64,000 bases of DNA from Amycolatopsis keratiniphila subsp. keratiniphila (GTDB taxonomy: Bacteria; Actinomycetota; Actinomycetes; Mycobacteriales; Pseudonocardiaceae). A program made the translations under genes and the position numbers. This document shows positions 24,519-33,611 of the stretch, piece after piece; positions within the stretch are counted from its first letter, which is position 1; each line of letters opens with the position of its first letter. Where the stretch lies: assembly GCF_001620365.2 (NCBI RefSeq), contig NZ_LQMT02000020.1:83852-147851 (forward strand). Direction: 5' to 3'. The notes under the pieces are model-generated. The model was given only the letters and a program-made list of their open reading frames with translations. It did no database searches and was not told where the DNA came from.

Positions 24519-27398
24519 GTGAGATTCGGCGTGCTGGGACCGCTGGAAGTAAGCGACGGCGATCGGCGGCTGACGCTCGGCGGCCCTAAACAGCAGAAGG
24601 TTCTCGCCGCGCTCCTCTTGGCGGAGGGGCGCGTCGTTCCGCTCTCGGACCTCATAGACACGGTATGGGAGGCCAACCCGCCTGCCAGCGCCGAGAAGCA
24701 GGTCCGTAACGCGGTTTCCCACCTTCGGAACTCGCTTGCCGGACGCGATCCTGTCATCGAATCCGTCACGGGCGGGTACGCGTTGGCGGCCGGCATACAA
24801 CTCGATGCGACCACCTTTACAAATCTGGTTGAAAACGCTCGGAAGCTACGAAAAACCGTGAGCACGGAGAGTGCGGTCCACGAATTTCGTGCCGCGCTGA
24901 GCCTGTGGCGAGGCACTGTGTTGGCCGGGCTCGATTGCCCTGCCCTTGTCCCGCAGATCACCGGCTTGCAGGAGAAGAGGCTGACCGCCTACGAAGAGTG
25001 TGTGGAACTCGAGTTAGGGCTCGACCGGCACCGTCAGCTCACGGATGAACTGACGAGGTGGACGGAGGAATATCCGCTCAGAGAGCAGCTCGCTGCACAG
25101 CTGATGCTGGCATGGCAGCGGTCCGGTTCACGCGCGCAAGCCGTCCTCACCTATCGCCGCATCGAAAGCGCCTTGCGCGACGAACTCAGCCTAGAGCCCG
25201 GGGCCGAGCTGCAACGTTTGTTCAAGCACGTCACCGGCGGTTCTTCTCCGGCGACCTCGGGTCGCTGGACACCTCGCAACGACCTTCCGCGCGATATCAG
25301 CTACTTCACCGGCCGGCAGAGAGCACTTGACCGGCTTCTGTCGGCATCGCCTGCCCCGAGCGGCTCCAACACCATGGTGATCTCCGCGATCGACGGCATG
25401 GCAGGCGTCGGCAAGACCACCCTGGCCGTGCACGCGGCACACCGCCTGGCCACCAGGTTCCCGGACGCTCAACTGTTCGTCGACCTACATGCACACACGC
25501 CCGGCCGCACTCCGATGGCGCCGTCCGCCGCGCTGGAAAAGTTGTTGCAGACGCTCGGACTCGGTTCCGACGTGATCCCACCCGACCTCGAAGACCGATC
25601 CGCGCTCTGGCGTGCAGAGCTGGCTCGGCGGCGCGTCCTGGTGGTACTGGACAATGCCGCCGACACCACCCAGGTCAGGCCGTTGCTACCCGGATCGCCC
25701 CGCAGTCTCGCGCTGGTCACGAGCAGACAACGGCTCACCCAGCTGGACGCGAACCTCATTTCGCTCGACCTCATGCCCCTCGCCGACGCACAAGACCTGT
25801 TCGCGAAGGTCGTCGGTGACGACCGCCCCTTCCGTGAACCCGAAGCCACGGAAGAAGTACTGCGGCTTTGTGACCGTCTACCCTTGGCGATTCAGATCGC
25901 GGGGGCACGGCTACGTCACAGGTCGTCATGGACGGTGTCTTATTTGGCATCGCGGCTACGCGACGATCACCAGCGGCTCAAGGAGCTCGAGACCGACGAC
26001 CTCAGCGTCGCCGCCGCCTTCTCCCTGTCTTACGAACAACTGGCCGAAGACGAGAAGCGGGCATTTCGCTTCCTTGGATTGGTTCCCGGCACGGACTTCG
26101 ATCCGCATGCGGTGGGCGCATTACTCGGGTACGCCCCGAAGAACGCGGAGAAGAAGCTCGAGAACCTTGTCGACGCGCACCTCCTGCAACAGCCGATGCC
26201 CGGCCGGTACCGCTTTCACGACCTGATCCGGACACACGCGGCGAGTTTGGTGACAGCCTCCGACGAAGAGCCGCGCCGCAGGGCCGCCCTCACTCAGTTG
26301 TTCGACCACTACCTTTCCACGGCGTCGGAGGCAATGGACCTGGTCGCGCCGACCGAGCGGGCGCACCGGCCGAACATCAGCCGGCGAGGGTCAGCGACGA
26401 TCGACATGCCGAGCTATGACCGGGCTCTCGGCTGGCTCGACACGGAGCGTTCGAACCTGGTCGCGATGTCGCGGCACACAGTCTCATACGGCTGGCCAGC
26501 CTATGCTTCGATGCTCTCCTCCACTTTGTGGCGGTATTTCCACATTTGCGGTAACCACGACGACGCGTTGGTCGTGCATACGAACGCCCTCACCGCGGCA
26601 TCGGCCATCGGTGACGTCCTCCTTGAGGCGGACGCGCTGGCCAGCCGCGGATACATCAACTGGTGGCTCGGTCACTACTCGCGGGCACTCGCCGACTGCC
26701 AGGCCGCCACCCGCATCGCCGCGGAGAACGGCGATCGCAGTCTCGAAGGCCGCGCACTGCACGCGCTGGGCCTGATCCATACGAGATTGGGCTCGGATGA
26801 GGAGGCCGAAGAAGCCCTACGGCGCACCCTCGCCGCCGGCCGCGAAACCGAGGACCAGGTTCTCACGGGCTATGCGTTGCGAGGTCTCGGCGAGATCTAC
26901 CACAATCTGGGCAAGGAACGGGAAGCAATGGCCAGCTACGAAGAGGCCGTGTCCGTTGCTCGCAGAGCCGGCAACAGCACGATCGAAGGTTACGCGCTCC
27001 GCGCTCTCGGCGAGATCCATTCCGGCATGAACCAGCACGGCAAAGCCTTGACACAATGTCTGAGGTCACTGGAGCTGGCGCGGCGAAGCGGAAACCGGAA
27101 CATCGAAAACCGCACCCTTCGAACTCTCGGCGAGATCCACCGACACCTCGGCGAACTCGAAGAATCCAGGCGAAGATTCGAGGAAGCGCTTCACCTCGCT
27201 AAGGAGACCGGGAACCGGTATGAAGAGGCGCGCGCCCACGACGGGGCCGCGCATACCTGCTCGGCGTACGGTGAGATACGTACGGCGGTCGTCCACTGGC
27301 AACAAGCGTTGGAACTCTACGACCGCCTGGGCGTCCCGGAGGCCGATCGGGTACGGGTTCGCCTGAACGCTGTCCCTCGATCAGGCGAGATGAGCTGA
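24519..27398 (+). CDS. AfsR-type SARP regulator (SARP-BTAD-NB-ARC-TPR)
   Basis: A 959-residue regulator. The winged-helix domain (VRFGVLGPLEV to about residue 95) is followed by a BTAD (to about 240), an NB-ARC ATPase with Walker A GMAGVGKTTLAVHAA (near 290) and RRVLVVLDNAAD as Walker B. About seven TPR-like repeats fill the C-terminal third; several carry the phrase LGEI(H/Y). Start GTG at 24519 is preferred: GAGGGG lies 5 bases before it and the domain begins immediately. Two TTA codons (25014-25016, codon 166; 26121-26123, codon 535) would make it dependent on the bldA tRNA. The likely role is activation of the neighbouring cluster. Confidence 0.93.
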   Translation: MRFGVLGPLEVSDGDRRLTLGGPKQQKVLAALLLAEGRVVPLSDLIDTVWEANPPASAEKQVRNAVSHLRNSLAGRDPVIESVTGGYALAAGIQLDATTFTNLVENARKLRKTVSTESAVHEFRAALSLWRGTVLAGLDCPALVPQITGLQEKRLTAYEECVELELGLDRHRQLTDELTRWTEEYPLREQLAAQLMLAWQRSGSRAQAVLTYRRIESALRDELSLEPGAELQRLFKHVTGGSSPATSGRWTPRNDLPRDISYFTGRQRALDRLLSASPAPSGSNTMVISAIDGMAGVGKTTLAVHAAHRLATRFPDAQLFVDLHAHTPGRTPMAPSAALEKLLQTLGLGSDVIPPDLEDRSALWRAELARRRVLVVLDNAADTTQVRPLLPGSPRSLALVTSRQRLTQLDANLISLDLMPLADAQDLFAKVVGDDRPFREPEATEEVLRLCDRLPLAIQIAGARLRHRSSWTVSYLASRLRDDHQRLKELETDDLSVAAAFSLSYEQLAEDEKRAFRFLGLVPGTDFDPHAVGALLGYAPKNAEKKLENLVDAHLLQQPMPGRYRFHDLIRTHAASLVTASDEEPRRRAALTQLFDHYLSTASEAMDLVAPTERAHRPNISRRGSATIDMPSYDRALGWLDTERSNLVAMSRHTVSYGWPAYASMLSSTLWRYFHICGNHDDALVVHTNALTAASAIGDVLLEADALASRGYINWWLGHYSRALADCQAATRIAAENGDRSLEGRALHALGLIHTRLGSDEEAEEALRRTLAAGRETEDQVLTGYALRGLGEIYHNLGKEREAMASYEEAVSVARRAGNSTIEGYALRALGEIHSGMNQHGKALTQCLRSLELARRSGNRNIENRTLRTLGEIHRHLGELEESRRRFEEALHLAKETGNRYEEARAHDGAAHTCSAYGEIRTAVVHWQQALELYDRLGVPEADRVRVRLNAVPRSGEMS

Positions 27399-27399
27399 C

Positions 27400-28272
27400 A
27401 TGTCCAAGTTTTCCACCGCGGAGTCGGTCGCGCTCTTCCGGGCCGCGGGCGCCCTGCAGCCGGAGCGCGAGTTGCGAAACCCCGACTTGTACGCCTCGCG
27501 AATCCTGCCTTGGTGGCCACCTCTCCTCGCGTCGATCAAGATTCCTGGGCTGCGTCACGTGGTCAGCAGGTCGATCCGGAGAAAGTGGGCTGCCGGGCTG
27601 TGGTACGAAGTGATTCGGACGAAGTACATGGACGGGGTTTTGTCCGCCTCGACAGCGGCCGGCGCTACCCAGGTCGTCCTTCTCGGCGCCGGCTTCGACA
27701 CCCGGGCCCACCGCATGCAGCAGGAGACCGGTACCACGTCGGTCTTCGAAGTGGACCAGCCGCGCATGTCCGCGCGCAAGCAGGAACGTGCCCGTGCGCT
27801 GCCCAGGTCCTGTGTTCGGTATCTGGCCGCGGACCTCGAAAAGGACGATCTGGCAGAGGTACTGCGCAAAGGTGGCTTCGATCCCTCAGCGAAGACGGTC
27901 GTGCTGTGGTCGGGCGTTACGCCGTACTTGCGGCGGGAAGGCGTCGATACGACATTGCGCTGGTTCGCACAACAGGTGCCCGGCAGCTCACTTGTCTTCG
28001 ACTACTGCTGGCAGGAGGTCCTCGACGGCACGACTGTGCTCCCCGAGGCTCAGACGGTCCTGCAGGATGTCGCCGCGCGCGGTGAGCCCTGGCGGTGGGG
28101 TATCCGGAGGGGCCGTGCGAATGAACTGCTCGCCGCGTACCGGCTCGACCTGGTTGAAGACCTGGAAGGTACCGAGGCGCAACATCGGTACCTGAAACGC
28201 ACTGATGGGTCGGTGCAAGGACCGATCTGGTTCTTCGGCGGATTCGTACACGCCCAAGTGTCGGACAGTTGA
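27400..28272 (+). CDS. SAM-dependent methyltransferase, PPM1/LCMT-like (TIGR00027 type)
   Basis: A 290-residue methyltransferase of the leucine-carboxyl-methyltransferase-like family common in actinomycetes. Motifs: VVLLGAGFDTRAHRM (SAM glycine loop), FEVDQPRM (acidic ribose binder), AKTVVLWSGVTPYL. The family methylates carboxylates or hydroxyls of small molecules (O-methyltransferase). It starts one base after the SARP stop, so it is co-transcribed with the regulator. A C-terminal carboxyl of a peptide would be a sensible substrate; this is inference. Confidence 0.88.
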   Translation: MSKFSTAESVALFRAAGALQPERELRNPDLYASRILPWWPPLLASIKIPGLRHVVSRSIRRKWAAGLWYEVIRTKYMDGVLSASTAAGATQVVLLGAGFDTRAHRMQQETGTTSVFEVDQPRMSARKQERARALPRSCVRYLAADLEKDDLAEVLRKGGFDPSAKTVVLWSGVTPYLRREGVDTTLRWFAQQVPGSSLVFDYCWQEVLDGTTVLPEAQTVLQDVAARGEPWRWGIRRGRANELLAAYRLDLVEDLEGTEAQHRYLKRTDGSVQGPIWFFGGFVHAQVSDS

Positions 28273-28299
28273 CCATGCGCCAGGGTTGCGAAATCTCTG

Positions 28300-29193
28300 T
28301 CAGAGGAGGTGGGATCTCCGCCAGAGGGCCAAGGTCAACCTGCCCCGGAGGAAGCCGGCGTCGCCGCAGAATGCGACCAGCCGCTCGGACATCCAGCGCA
28401 AGGTCTCGTGGTAGCGCGGATTGGTCAGGGCCGCGCGGTATGCGGCCCTTGAGCCGAGTCCGGCTCTCCGGTAGGTCGCCGGTCGGAGCAACGTGCGCCC
28501 CAGCGACCACGCCAGCAACGCCACCCCGAGTCGGTTCAGCCTGCGTGAGAGCGGCCCGGTTTCCTCCATCGTGCGCCGTGCGGCCTCACGGGCGTACGTC
28601 ACGTGTCGGCTCTCCTCCAGCACGTGGATTCGGTAGACCATCCGAAGTAATGGCTCGATGCGCTCATCGCCCATCGCCTCACGCTGCAAACGATCCACCG
28701 GTTCCTCGAAGAACAACGCGCTGGCCCAGAAGAACGGTCCCTGCGGGATCACCGCCGATACGACGTTGACCAGCTTGGTGACAAGCCTCGACTGGGGTAC
28801 CACCGAACCGCCGAGCCAGGTTATGGCTTTGGCGAACATAGTCGAGTGCCGGCATTCGTCAGCGACTTCTGTCAGCGCGTAAAGGCCCGAGTCGGCCCCC
28901 GGAGCACCTTCCTGCACAGCGCGGAGCAGTGACCGCATGAGGCTGAGCTCGGCGTGGATGATCACGGACAACAACGTGATCGTTTCCTGCCGCGCCAGCT
29001 CGATCCGCTGCTCGGGAGACAGCGACTCCCACAAGGGAGTGCCGTACAAGGGCAGCCTATGCGTCGGGAAGTACAGCTTGTCCTCGTTGGCCCGCGCACA
29101 CCAGTCGATATCGACTTCAGGGTCGTAGGATCGCTCGGCCGACGACTTCAGCAACCTCCTGGCGATCCGCTCTCGACTCATCTGAACCCGCAC
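28300..29193 (-). CDS. AurF-type diiron N-oxygenase
   Basis: A 297-residue (293 if ATG at 29181) protein of the p-aminobenzoate N-oxygenase AurF/CmlI family, which oxidises amines to hydroxylamine or nitro groups. Diiron ligand motifs: HAELSL (about 80), ADECRHS (Glu113, His116), FFEEP (163-164) and RIHVLEESRHVTYAREA (His190, Glu194, His197). It is convergent with the methyltransferase 27 bases away. A paralogue lies at 36368-37258. Membership of the biosynthetic cluster is likely from position but not proven; N-oxidation of an amine or pyrroline nitrogen is possible. Confidence 0.88.
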   Translation of the reverse strand: MRVQMSRERIARRLLKSSAERSYDPEVDIDWCARANEDKLYFPTHRLPLYGTPLWESLSPEQRIELARQETITLLSVIIHAELSLMRSLLRAVQEGAPGADSGLYALTEVADECRHSTMFAKAITWLGGSVVPQSRLVTKLVNVVSAVIPQGPFFWASALFFEEPVDRLQREAMGDERIEPLLRMVYRIHVLEESRHVTYAREAARRTMEETGPLSRRLNRLGVALLAWSLGRTLLRPATYRRAGLGSRAAYRAALTNPRYHETLRWMSERLVAFCGDAGFLRGRLTLALWRRSHLL

Positions 29194-29440
29194 TCTCCTG
29201 ATTGCTCGTCTTCGCTGCCCTCAAAGCCTGCCCAGCCTGAAGCTGCACTGTCAACGCGAGCCGGGCCGACCGCGGCATTCGAAGTGGATGGGAACACTGT
29301 GTCGCTTCTTTGACGACGCGGGGATCGTGCACCGCGTACCCCGCGCCTACGCCATCCGCGACTGTGAGCTGGTCAAGCCGATCCCGGCCTGCAGTCGAGA
29401 CTGAGCAGACATCGCCGTCAATTTCCATCTCAAACGCCAT
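29117..29440 (-). CDS. Small uncertain frame upstream of the AurF gene
   Basis: A 107-residue frame begins MAFEMEIDGDVCSVSTAG with GAAGG 6 bases upstream, a good ribosome site. Its 3' part overlaps the first 77 bases of the AurF-type gene in another frame. The N-terminal 45 residues look protein-like with two Cys; the rest is Arg/Ser/Gln-rich and not convincing. It may be a short real gene whose end was altered by a frameshift, a leader region, or chance. No family recognised. Confidence 0.25.
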   Translation of the reverse strand: MAFEMEIDGDVCSVSTAGRDRLDQLTVADGVGAGYAVHDPRVVKEATQCSHPLRMPRSARLALTVQLQAGQALRAAKTSNQESAGSDESRADRQEVAEVVGRAILRP

Positions 29441-29520
29441 ACTTGCCTTCAAGGAGGGCATCAGGCACGGTCGTCATCGACCGAACCGTCGTCGGGTGTA
29501 CCCGAGATGCTTCTGGGGCG

Positions 29521-31275
29521 TCACCGCCGATCGTCCCCGAGAGGCATCAACGACAGGATGTAAGGGCGGGTGTACAGGCACCATCCGTTGCGCACGATCA
29601 TCGTGGCAAGATCAGCGCGGCTGATCTGATGCCGTAACAGCACACTGCGTAGCTCCGGCCAGTCGACCGGACCGTCCTGGAGCCGTGCACGTACCACTGC
29701 TTCCTGTGCGAGGTCGACGTCGCGCTCAACCAGGTCTGCAGCAGTGTGACAGCGGCTATCGACGGCCGTGAAACCCCAGCCCCGTCGATGGCAGAACTCG
29801 GTCGCGGCCACAATCTTGCGAATGTTCCGATACTCCGCGAGTTCGATGTTGCTGGCTTTGACCTCGATCACCAGCCGACGGCCGTCGGCCAGTTCCACCA
29901 TGAGATCGGGGTAGTAGCTGTGGGTGCGCCCGTCCATCTCGTAGGGAATGACGAGCGGCTGCTCACAGTAGGTCGTGACGAGGCCAGCTTCCTCCACCAA
30001 GGTGATCATGGCCCGCTCAGCATCCGAGTCATAGCCGACCCGCCTGCCTAGCCGCGCTGAGTCCAGGTATCCGGAGTTGCTGCGGTCATCTGGCTCACGG
30101 GGCGTGCGTTGTGGCCCGTCGACCGGAAACGCCACAGCGACTATGCCAGTTCCTGCGGGCCACGACGCGCCATCTATCACCTTCGCGAGCTTGTCATTCA
30201 GCTTGCCGAGTGCGCGTTCGGCACGCTGCCGCTCAGCGCGTTCTCGCGCACGTTCGGCTTCGAGGCTCCGAATCCGCAGTTCGAGGCCGGCCACCTCGTC
30301 CTCCAGAAATCCGCAAAGCCCCGCGACCAGCTGTAGAACCGGGCGCCTCGGCGCAGCGGGGACGACTGCTTCGACGAACGAGAGCAGAAGCCGCGTGTCG
30401 AGCTGGCCATCTTCGGCGCACAACGCCTTCCGAAGAACCCCGTGAACGTGATCCCACGATCGGAAGACCGCGCCCGGCGAAGACGTGACGGCAGCTCTTC
30501 GTAGCCCGCGGACCTCCCGCTGCCGGATCCGTTCACGGCTGACCTCGAAGTACTCACCGATTGAGGACAGAGTCACAGACTCGCCGTCAAGGCCCATGCG
30601 CCTCAGGAGGATGTCCCTGTCACCGACAGGTACTTTCACGAGCGCTGCTCGGAGCAACTCGACACCGATCCACGACACCTCGTCCGACCCGTCGATGATC
30701 TGCTCCGGAGTGAGAGTCAGCCGCTCGACGTCAGGCCAGTCACAATCGAGCACCCAGTCAGACAGCTCCAGCGTCCCGTACCGCTGGAACAATCGGATGC
30801 CCACTGCCTCGAGCACGGTCGCATCATGCCGGGCCAGCACCGATAGCTCCGGGCCGCTGGTCAGGCGTTCCGAAGGCAATCCGGTGATCGAAGACCACAG
30901 TAAGGCTACTTCCGACTGTCCCACCGAAGGTGCTTGCCGTGGCCGCGATTGCGATCGTCGCGCAGGGCTCCCGGACGTGGAACGTGGCGGAGGTGGTGTC
31001 CACTCAGCGGCTGCCGAAGTGACCCTGTCGAGCATGGAGGCCAGGCTGCCTGCCTGTCCTTTGAGAAGTTCACTTCTGGCCCATTCGAAAACAGCTAGAT
31101 TGTCCTCAAGATCAGCCGGGCCGTCGACCAACTGCTCGACCCGCAACAGGATCGCAACCACCGAGCGCTGATGTGCAGCCGCGATCGCCTCGGGTTCTTC
31201 CTGATCGAACAGCTTGCACAGAAGGTGATCTTCTTCCTCCTCGGTCCACCTGTCACCACGCCGAACTGCCTCCAT
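29521..31275 (-). CDS. Sigma-region-4-like HTH fused to TnsA-like endonuclease
   Basis: A 584-residue protein with an unusual layout. The N-terminal SANT/Myb-like segment is WTEEEEDHLLCKLFDQ. A central sigma-70 region-4-like HTH is LSSIGEYFEVSRERIRQRE. A charged coiled coil follows (ERARERAERQRAERAL, then LNDKLAKV). The C-terminal TnsA-like PD-(D/E)xK nuclease has an upstream Glu in YDSDAERAM, then YYPDLMVEL (about 451-459) and LVIEVKAS (about 469-475). TnsA cuts the non-transferred strand in Tn7-like transposition, but no TnsB/C is nearby. It could be a stand-alone restriction or defence nuclease, or a remnant of a mobile element. GGGAGGGG precedes the ATG. Confidence 0.75.
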   Translation of the reverse strand: MEAVRRGDRWTEEEEDHLLCKLFDQEEPEAIAAAHQRSVVAILLRVEQLVDGPADLEDNLAVFEWARSELLKGQAGSLASMLDRVTSAAAEWTPPPPRSTSGSPARRSQSRPRQAPSVGQSEVALLWSSITGLPSERLTSGPELSVLARHDATVLEAVGIRLFQRYGTLELSDWVLDCDWPDVERLTLTPEQIIDGSDEVSWIGVELLRAALVKVPVGDRDILLRRMGLDGESVTLSSIGEYFEVSRERIRQREVRGLRRAAVTSSPGAVFRSWDHVHGVLRKALCAEDGQLDTRLLLSFVEAVVPAAPRRPVLQLVAGLCGFLEDEVAGLELRIRSLEAERARERAERQRAERALGKLNDKLAKVIDGASWPAGTGIVAVAFPVDGPQRTPREPDDRSNSGYLDSARLGRRVGYDSDAERAMITLVEEAGLVTTYCEQPLVIPYEMDGRTHSYYPDLMVELADGRRLVIEVKASNIELAEYRNIRKIVAATEFCHRRGWGFTAVDSRCHTAADLVERDVDLAQEAVVRARLQDGPVDWPELRSVLLRHQISRADLATMIVRNGWCLYTRPYILSLMPLGDDRR

Positions 31276-31858
31276 CCCACCCCTCCCGCATGCGCATTCA
31301 CCTTATCCACGGGAGCAGATCCGGTCTCGGTTATGGAGCATGCACAGCCATATCGCAGTGACCACTCAGGGCAGCTGACCGCCACAGTGACCGGATGCTG
31401 GCCAGAGGCCGGGTAAACGCGACTTCAGGGACAGGTTCCGCACCGCTTCGCGCACGGCGTCCGCTCTCTCAGCATCTCACGGCAGTTCGGCGTCTCGTGT
31501 CTGGACGTCCCGATGCCGACAGCTCGCGGTCCGGGCGATCGCGATTGAGGCTGGACGACGTGACACGATTCGGCACACACGAGCCCGAGACGCGCCCGAG
31601 AGGGCCGAAACAGTCCGACACCAGGCGACACACCACGACACTACGGACAGCCTCCGACCAGACGAAAAGATTGTGGATCATGGGCCCGGCGGGCGGAACT
31701 CACGACAACGCCGTCACAGCCCGAGACGACCCTCGATACCGGGAGTTGATCACGGACCGAACAGGGGAGGCCGACGGGCGACGCCGAAGCGACCTTCGCC
31801 GACGAACCTGATCAATGCGCAGTTCCTAAGGTGAAATGAGTTGTCCGGAGATTTCATC
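31276..31858. other. Gene-poor stretch with a possible gene remnant
   Basis: About 580 bases without a convincing gene. A plus-strand frame near 31650-31810 includes LWIMGPAGGTHDNAV, similar to LWIMDPADGAH at about 11100-11130. The underlying DNA is also similar around TGTGGATCATGG. Both are probably remnants of related genes on either side of the cluster. Nothing else recognised. Confidence 0.4.
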
Positions 31859-32212
31859 GTGGCCCCTCGGGGGCGCGTTCAGCCGCCGCGGATGCTGTCA
31901 TGGATGCCCTCACGGCGACTACTGCTCCGCGTAGTCGATTTCATCGCCGGCGAGGTTGCGGACGACAAGCTTTCCGAAGAGCTGCGCCACTTCACCGAAG
32001 GTGAGTACGGCTACTTTTCTCTGAGCGCATACACAAGCAAGCAAGCAAGCAAGCAAGCTGAAGAGATCATGGCCGTTATCCGGGAATCGCTCCTGCCCGC
32101 GGTCGCCGAATGGTACCCGGGCGACGACGAAGTCCACGACTTCGTAGCGGAGCTGGTCGATCTCGTGAAGCAGGTCCAAGCGCTTGAGCCGATCGGCCAA
32201 AACGACCGATGA
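31859..32212 (+). CDS. Hypothetical protein with tetranucleotide repeat
   Basis: A 117-residue protein of no known family. It contains FIAGEVADDKLSEELRHFTE, an acidic helix, a Lys/Gln/Ala-rich stretch (SKQASKQAEE) encoded by a (CAAG)6 tract at 32034-32057, and a C-terminal acidic helix (DEVHDFVAELVDLVKQVQAL). GTG at 31859 has CGGAGA 7 bases upstream; TTG at 31841 is an alternative. Gain or loss of a repeat unit would shift the frame, so the gene could be phase-variable. Genuine coding is likely but not certain. Confidence 0.5.
   Translation: MAPRGRVQPPRMLSWMPSRRLLLRVVDFIAGEVADDKLSEELRHFTEGEYGYFSLSAYTSKQASKQAEEIMAVIRESLLPAVAEWYPGDDEVHDFVAELVDLVKQVQALEPIGQNDR
32034..32057 (+). repeat. (CAAG)6 microsatellite inside a reading frame
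   Basis: Six tandem CAAG units. Because the unit is not a multiple of three, slippage changes the reading frame of the gene at 31859-32212. Simple repeats of this kind are rare in high-GC actinomycete coding DNA. Confidence 0.9.
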
Positions 32213-32435
32213 GCGGTGATGCCCCGAATCGATGGTTCCGGAACGAAGCCCAGCAACGGTTCATCTCGGATGCCGTGGGTGCGCTTTGTTCACATGTGCG
32301 GCCGGTTCGGTCTGCGACCCAGCGGTTGTACTTCAGGCACGTGAACGCGAGTGCCGCCGCAGGTTTCTGCCCGGAATCCCCTTCATGGTCCCCTCAGATG
32401 TGATAAATGAATGACGACTCCATGGGGGAGGCGTC

Positions 32436-33392
32436 ATGCTTCGTATTCACTTCACCGACCGTGACCTGGCCCGTGTCCGCGTCGCGGCCGCACCGGATCC
32501 GCTGTGGGAAACGGTTCTGGCCATGCAGAAGCTCACGCTCGACGGCGTTCCCGCCTTCGCGCGCTGGCGGCGGCGGGTGCGGGAAGGCCTGCGGGAGCGT
32601 GATGCCCGGACCGCGGTGCGGTTCCTGCAGACGATCGCGCCGCCTGCCCGGTACTTCCCGGACTTCCTCACCCCCGCCGAGTCCGCGTGCGGGCTGAAGG
32701 CGGGGCTGGCGGCGCTTCGTGGGACGCCGGCGGATCGGCTCGAGCGCGAAGTCGGGCTTATGGCGAAGCAACACTGTCTGCCCGGTTGGACACACGGGCT
32801 GGCGGCGGGTGCGAGCGCGGCGCTCGATCAGGTCGCCGAAGCGCTCCAGCTCGCCCACGACACCCTCGTCGCTCCACAATGGGCGACCGTGCGGACCCAG
32901 GTCGACATCGACCGTGCCTTGCGGTCACGCCTCGCCGGCGAAAGTGGCACCCTCGGCCTGCTCGAGTCGCTCCGGCCCGCCTTCCGCTGGGAGGCGCCGG
33001 TCCTGACCGTGCGCTACCCCGTCGACCGCGACCTCCACCTCGACGGTCGCGGTATCCGGCTCGTACCGTCCTACTTCTGCTGGGACACCCCCGTCGCCCT
33101 GGCCGACGACGACCTTCCACCGGTCCTCGTCTTCCCGGTGTCCCACGAGCACGAGCCCGCTCCCCTGCCGAAACACCTGGCCACCCTGCTCGGCCGGACC
33201 CGCGCCGCCGTCCTGTACGCGGTCGCGGGCCGCCCCACCAGCGGCGAACTCGCCGACCGGCTCGGCATCTCGGCGGCCGCGGTTTCGCGGCACACCACGG
33301 TGCTCCGCGACGCCGGGCTCATCGCCAGCCGTCGCCACGGAGCCGTCGTGCTGCACAATCTCACGCCGATGGGTGCCGCGTTGCTGGGCTGA
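32436..33392 (+). CDS. ArsR-like winged-helix regulator with large N-terminal domain (DUF5937-like)
   Basis: A 318-residue protein. The first 240 residues are an alpha/beta domain of the DUF5937 kind (MLRIHFTDRDLARVRVA start, FPDFLTP, LRPAFRWEAPVLTVRYP, DGRGIRLVPSYFCW). The last 70 residues are a winged HTH (LADRLGISAAAVSRHTTVLRDAGLIASRR). Actinomycetes carry many of these one-component regulators, often next to MFS or drug-export genes. Ligand and target are unknown. ATG at 32436 follows GGGGGAGG. Confidence 0.82.
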   Translation: MLRIHFTDRDLARVRVAAAPDPLWETVLAMQKLTLDGVPAFARWRRRVREGLRERDARTAVRFLQTIAPPARYFPDFLTPAESACGLKAGLAALRGTPADRLEREVGLMAKQHCLPGWTHGLAAGASAALDQVAEALQLAHDTLVAPQWATVRTQVDIDRALRSRLAGESGTLGLLESLRPAFRWEAPVLTVRYPVDRDLHLDGRGIRLVPSYFCWDTPVALADDDLPPVLVFPVSHEHEPAPLPKHLATLLGRTRAAVLYAVAGRPTSGELADRLGISAAAVSRHTTVLRDAGLIASRRHGAVVLHNLTPMGAALLG

Positions 33393-33611
33393 GCCATGGT
33401 CACCTCCGCACCACTTCGGCGATCCGCGGCGATCCTCGCCACGAGTAGCGGGAACATCGGCCACATCCCGTCCGGGCCGGAGTTCATCACCGCGACGATC
33501 GTGCCGCGCACCGCCGCCGGGCGCGGCGTCCTGGCCGCCGCGGACGGCTGACGACGCTTGCTCCGACCACGCCCGCCGGGAATCGGGCATGGTGGGTTCC
33601 GGGGGGTGGTC

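Noticed and set aside
29521..31275. Tn7-like transposon
   Set aside because: Only a TnsA-like domain is present; no TnsB, TnsC, TniQ or end repeats were seen nearby.
31425..31811. Intact gene in the stretch after the nuclease fusion
   Set aside because: Candidate frames are Arg/Thr/Asp-rich without domains or good ribosome sites; only a short fragment looks protein-like.
33393..33611. Short gene between the HTH regulator and DUF3100
   Set aside because: A minus-strand segment (MNSGPDGMWPMFPLLVARI) looks faintly protein-like but lacks a start, an end and homologous context.
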